Origin: Nitrososphaerales archaeon TH703
GTDB taxonomy: Archaea > Thermoproteota > Nitrososphaeria > Nitrososphaerales > Nitrososphaeraceae
Assembly: GCA_014523525.1 (NCBI GenBank)
Contig: JAATVL010000292.1
Location: 1-6,701 of the forward strand
Direction: 5' to 3'
DNA: 6,701 bases
Shown here in pieces: positions 6,180-6,701 of the stretch. The notes under the pieces are model-generated. The model searched no databases. It was given only the letters and a program-made list of their open reading frames with translations, and was not told the DNA's origin. Position 1 is the first letter of the stretch; the number at the start of each line of letters is the position of its first letter. Position numbers and translations under genes: made by a program.

Positions 6180-6322
6180 GTTTGCCAGTAGGTACAACGT
6201 GCAGTGTCATGACGTCCTAACGAAGTTCTAGACCCAGTTTAATTGCATAATCTCCGGCTCTCTGAATTTTCTGAACCGTCAACAGCGGCCAGTATACTAT
6301 TTATTTTGAGGTCTTTGTACAT
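6177..6322 (-). pseudogene. N-terminal remnant of a universal stress protein (UspA family)
   Basis: From ATG at 6322 the minus strand reads MYKDLKINSILAAVDGSENS, then Glu, after which the frame slips. The shifted frame continues AGDYAIKLGLELR, a TAG at 6219-6217, then DVMTLHVVPTGK. This is the first half of a UspA domain: strand 1 ILAAVDGS with the Asp that contacts the nucleotide, helix 1 (AGDYAIKLGLEL) and strand 2 (VMTLHVV). The slip lies in GAGAGCC, where loss of one AG unit from a longer AG run would explain the 2-base deficit. The TAG can be one substitution away from a sense codon such as TCG. Homology ends near 6181, so the second half, including the G-2x-G-9x-G nucleotide loop, is missing. 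Upstream in-frame codons stay open for 16 codons or so; the ATG is chosen by family length. It is non-functional. Confidence 0.8.
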
Positions 6323-6588
6323 GTATCTTTCTTGAATTGACAGAGCAAAGGAGTTTAATTCCTTTTTGCAACGCAATTATATTCAATGAATGAACGCGAG
6401 AAGAATTCAACATCAGTGAATTGGATTACCTGTGAAGAAAACCTGAGCTTCTTTTATTATAGTGGAGCAATTTAAAAAGGCGCATATTTATGATATCTAC
6501 AAGAATTAGTTAAAAGACCGCTTGATTATAAAATTAAAAGGATATCATTACTAAAAATCTATATATTGATATTACTAACGCACATTAA
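6323..6588. other. Intergenic region between the stress-protein remnant and the intact stress-protein gene
   Basis: This AT-rich 266-base stretch holds the former upstream region of the minus-strand remnant and the promoter of the plus-strand Usp gene. A 29-codon ORF at 6386-6475 (+) has no recognisable features. I see no RNA gene or long repeat. Confidence 0.4.
6560..6567 (+). promoter_or_regulatory. TATA box of the universal stress protein gene
   Basis: TATATATT is centred about 26 bases before the TTG start at 6589, the expected archaeal distance for a transcript starting at the first base of the coding sequence. It supports both the unusual start codon and leaderless translation. Confidence 0.6.
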
Positions 6589-6701
6589 TTGGCTATTCGA
6601 AGAATACTTGTAGCAGTTGATGGTTCCAAGCCTTCCATTGATGCTAGCATTCAGGCTATTGACTTAGCTAAAAGATATGATGCGGAATTGATCGCACTAT
6701 A
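6589..6701 (+). CDS. Universal stress protein (UspA family), N-terminal part, runs off window
   Basis: The 37 visible codons read LAIRRILVAVDGSKPSIDAS, then IQAIDLAKRYDAELIAL. This is strand 1 of the Usp alpha/beta fold with the nucleotide-contacting Asp in ILVAVDGS, then helix 1 (SIQAIDLAKRY) and strand 2 (ELIAL). The start is TTG: an in-frame TAA (6586-6588) directly precedes it, no ATG lies before the core motif, and a good TATA box stands about 26 bases upstream. Usp proteins are cytoplasmic, often dimeric, and help survival under starvation and other stress; ATP-binding and non-binding types cannot be told apart without the C-terminal half. It is not a copy of the nearby remnant: the residues after VDGS differ. 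In Nitrososphaerota such genes are numerous. Confidence 0.9.
   Translation, partial: MAIRRILVAVDGSKPSIDASIQAIDLAKRYDAELIAL

Noticed and set aside
6386..6475. 29-codon plus-strand ORF upstream of the intact Usp gene
   Set aside because: It is too short and featureless to support as a gene.
1..6701. CRISPR array, insertion sequence or phage genes
   Set aside because: There are no regularly spaced direct repeats, no transposase or integrase frames, and no terminal inverted repeats around any block.

Overview
The window looks like chromosomal DNA of an AT-rich archaeon, most probably a member of the ammonia-oxidising Nitrososphaerota (a Nitrosocosmicus-like lineage would fit). The reasons are archaeal TATA-like boxes placed about 25 bases before start codons, no Shine-Dalgarno sequences, start codons lying directly after in-frame stops (leaderless style), low coding density, and the gene families present. 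The taxonomic placement is inference; no rRNA or lineage marker gene is in the window.

Layout: bases 1-341 (+) hold the C-terminal end of an MgtA-like (P3B) P-type ATPase. Bases 342-1031 are mostly non-coding, with three inverted repeats, one doubtful 44-codon ORF and a trace of a possible decayed reading frame. Bases 1032-1718 (-) encode a VIT/CCC1-family divalent-metal transporter. Bases 1719-1936 hold its TATA box and an unusual cluster of palindromes. Bases 1937-4669 (-) encode a complete 910-residue SERCA-like P2A Ca2+-ATPase. Bases 4863-5018 (-) hold a candidate 51-residue Cys-rich mini-protein. Bases 5186-5692 (-) encode a two-CBS-domain regulatory protein. Bases 5915-6322 hold two convergent pseudogenes fused tail to tail: the N-terminal part of a family I CoA-transferase (+) and the N-terminal part of a universal stress protein (-). 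An intact universal stress protein gene starts at 6589 (+) and runs off the window.

Three of the intact or partial genes move divalent cations across membranes (Mg2+-type pump, Fe/Mn exporter, Ca2+ pump), and the CBS protein is a likely adenylate-sensing regulator. The window therefore reads as a metal-ion homeostasis neighbourhood next to stress genes. Each intact gene appears to have its own TATA box, so this is a cluster and not one operon.

The least expected content is the pseudogene pair. The CoA-transferase remnant is frameshifted by a perfect 7-bp tandem duplication. The stress-protein remnant carries a 2-base frameshift and an in-frame TAG. Both lose homology at the same point near 6175-6181, which suggests one deletion removed the 3' halves of two convergent genes.
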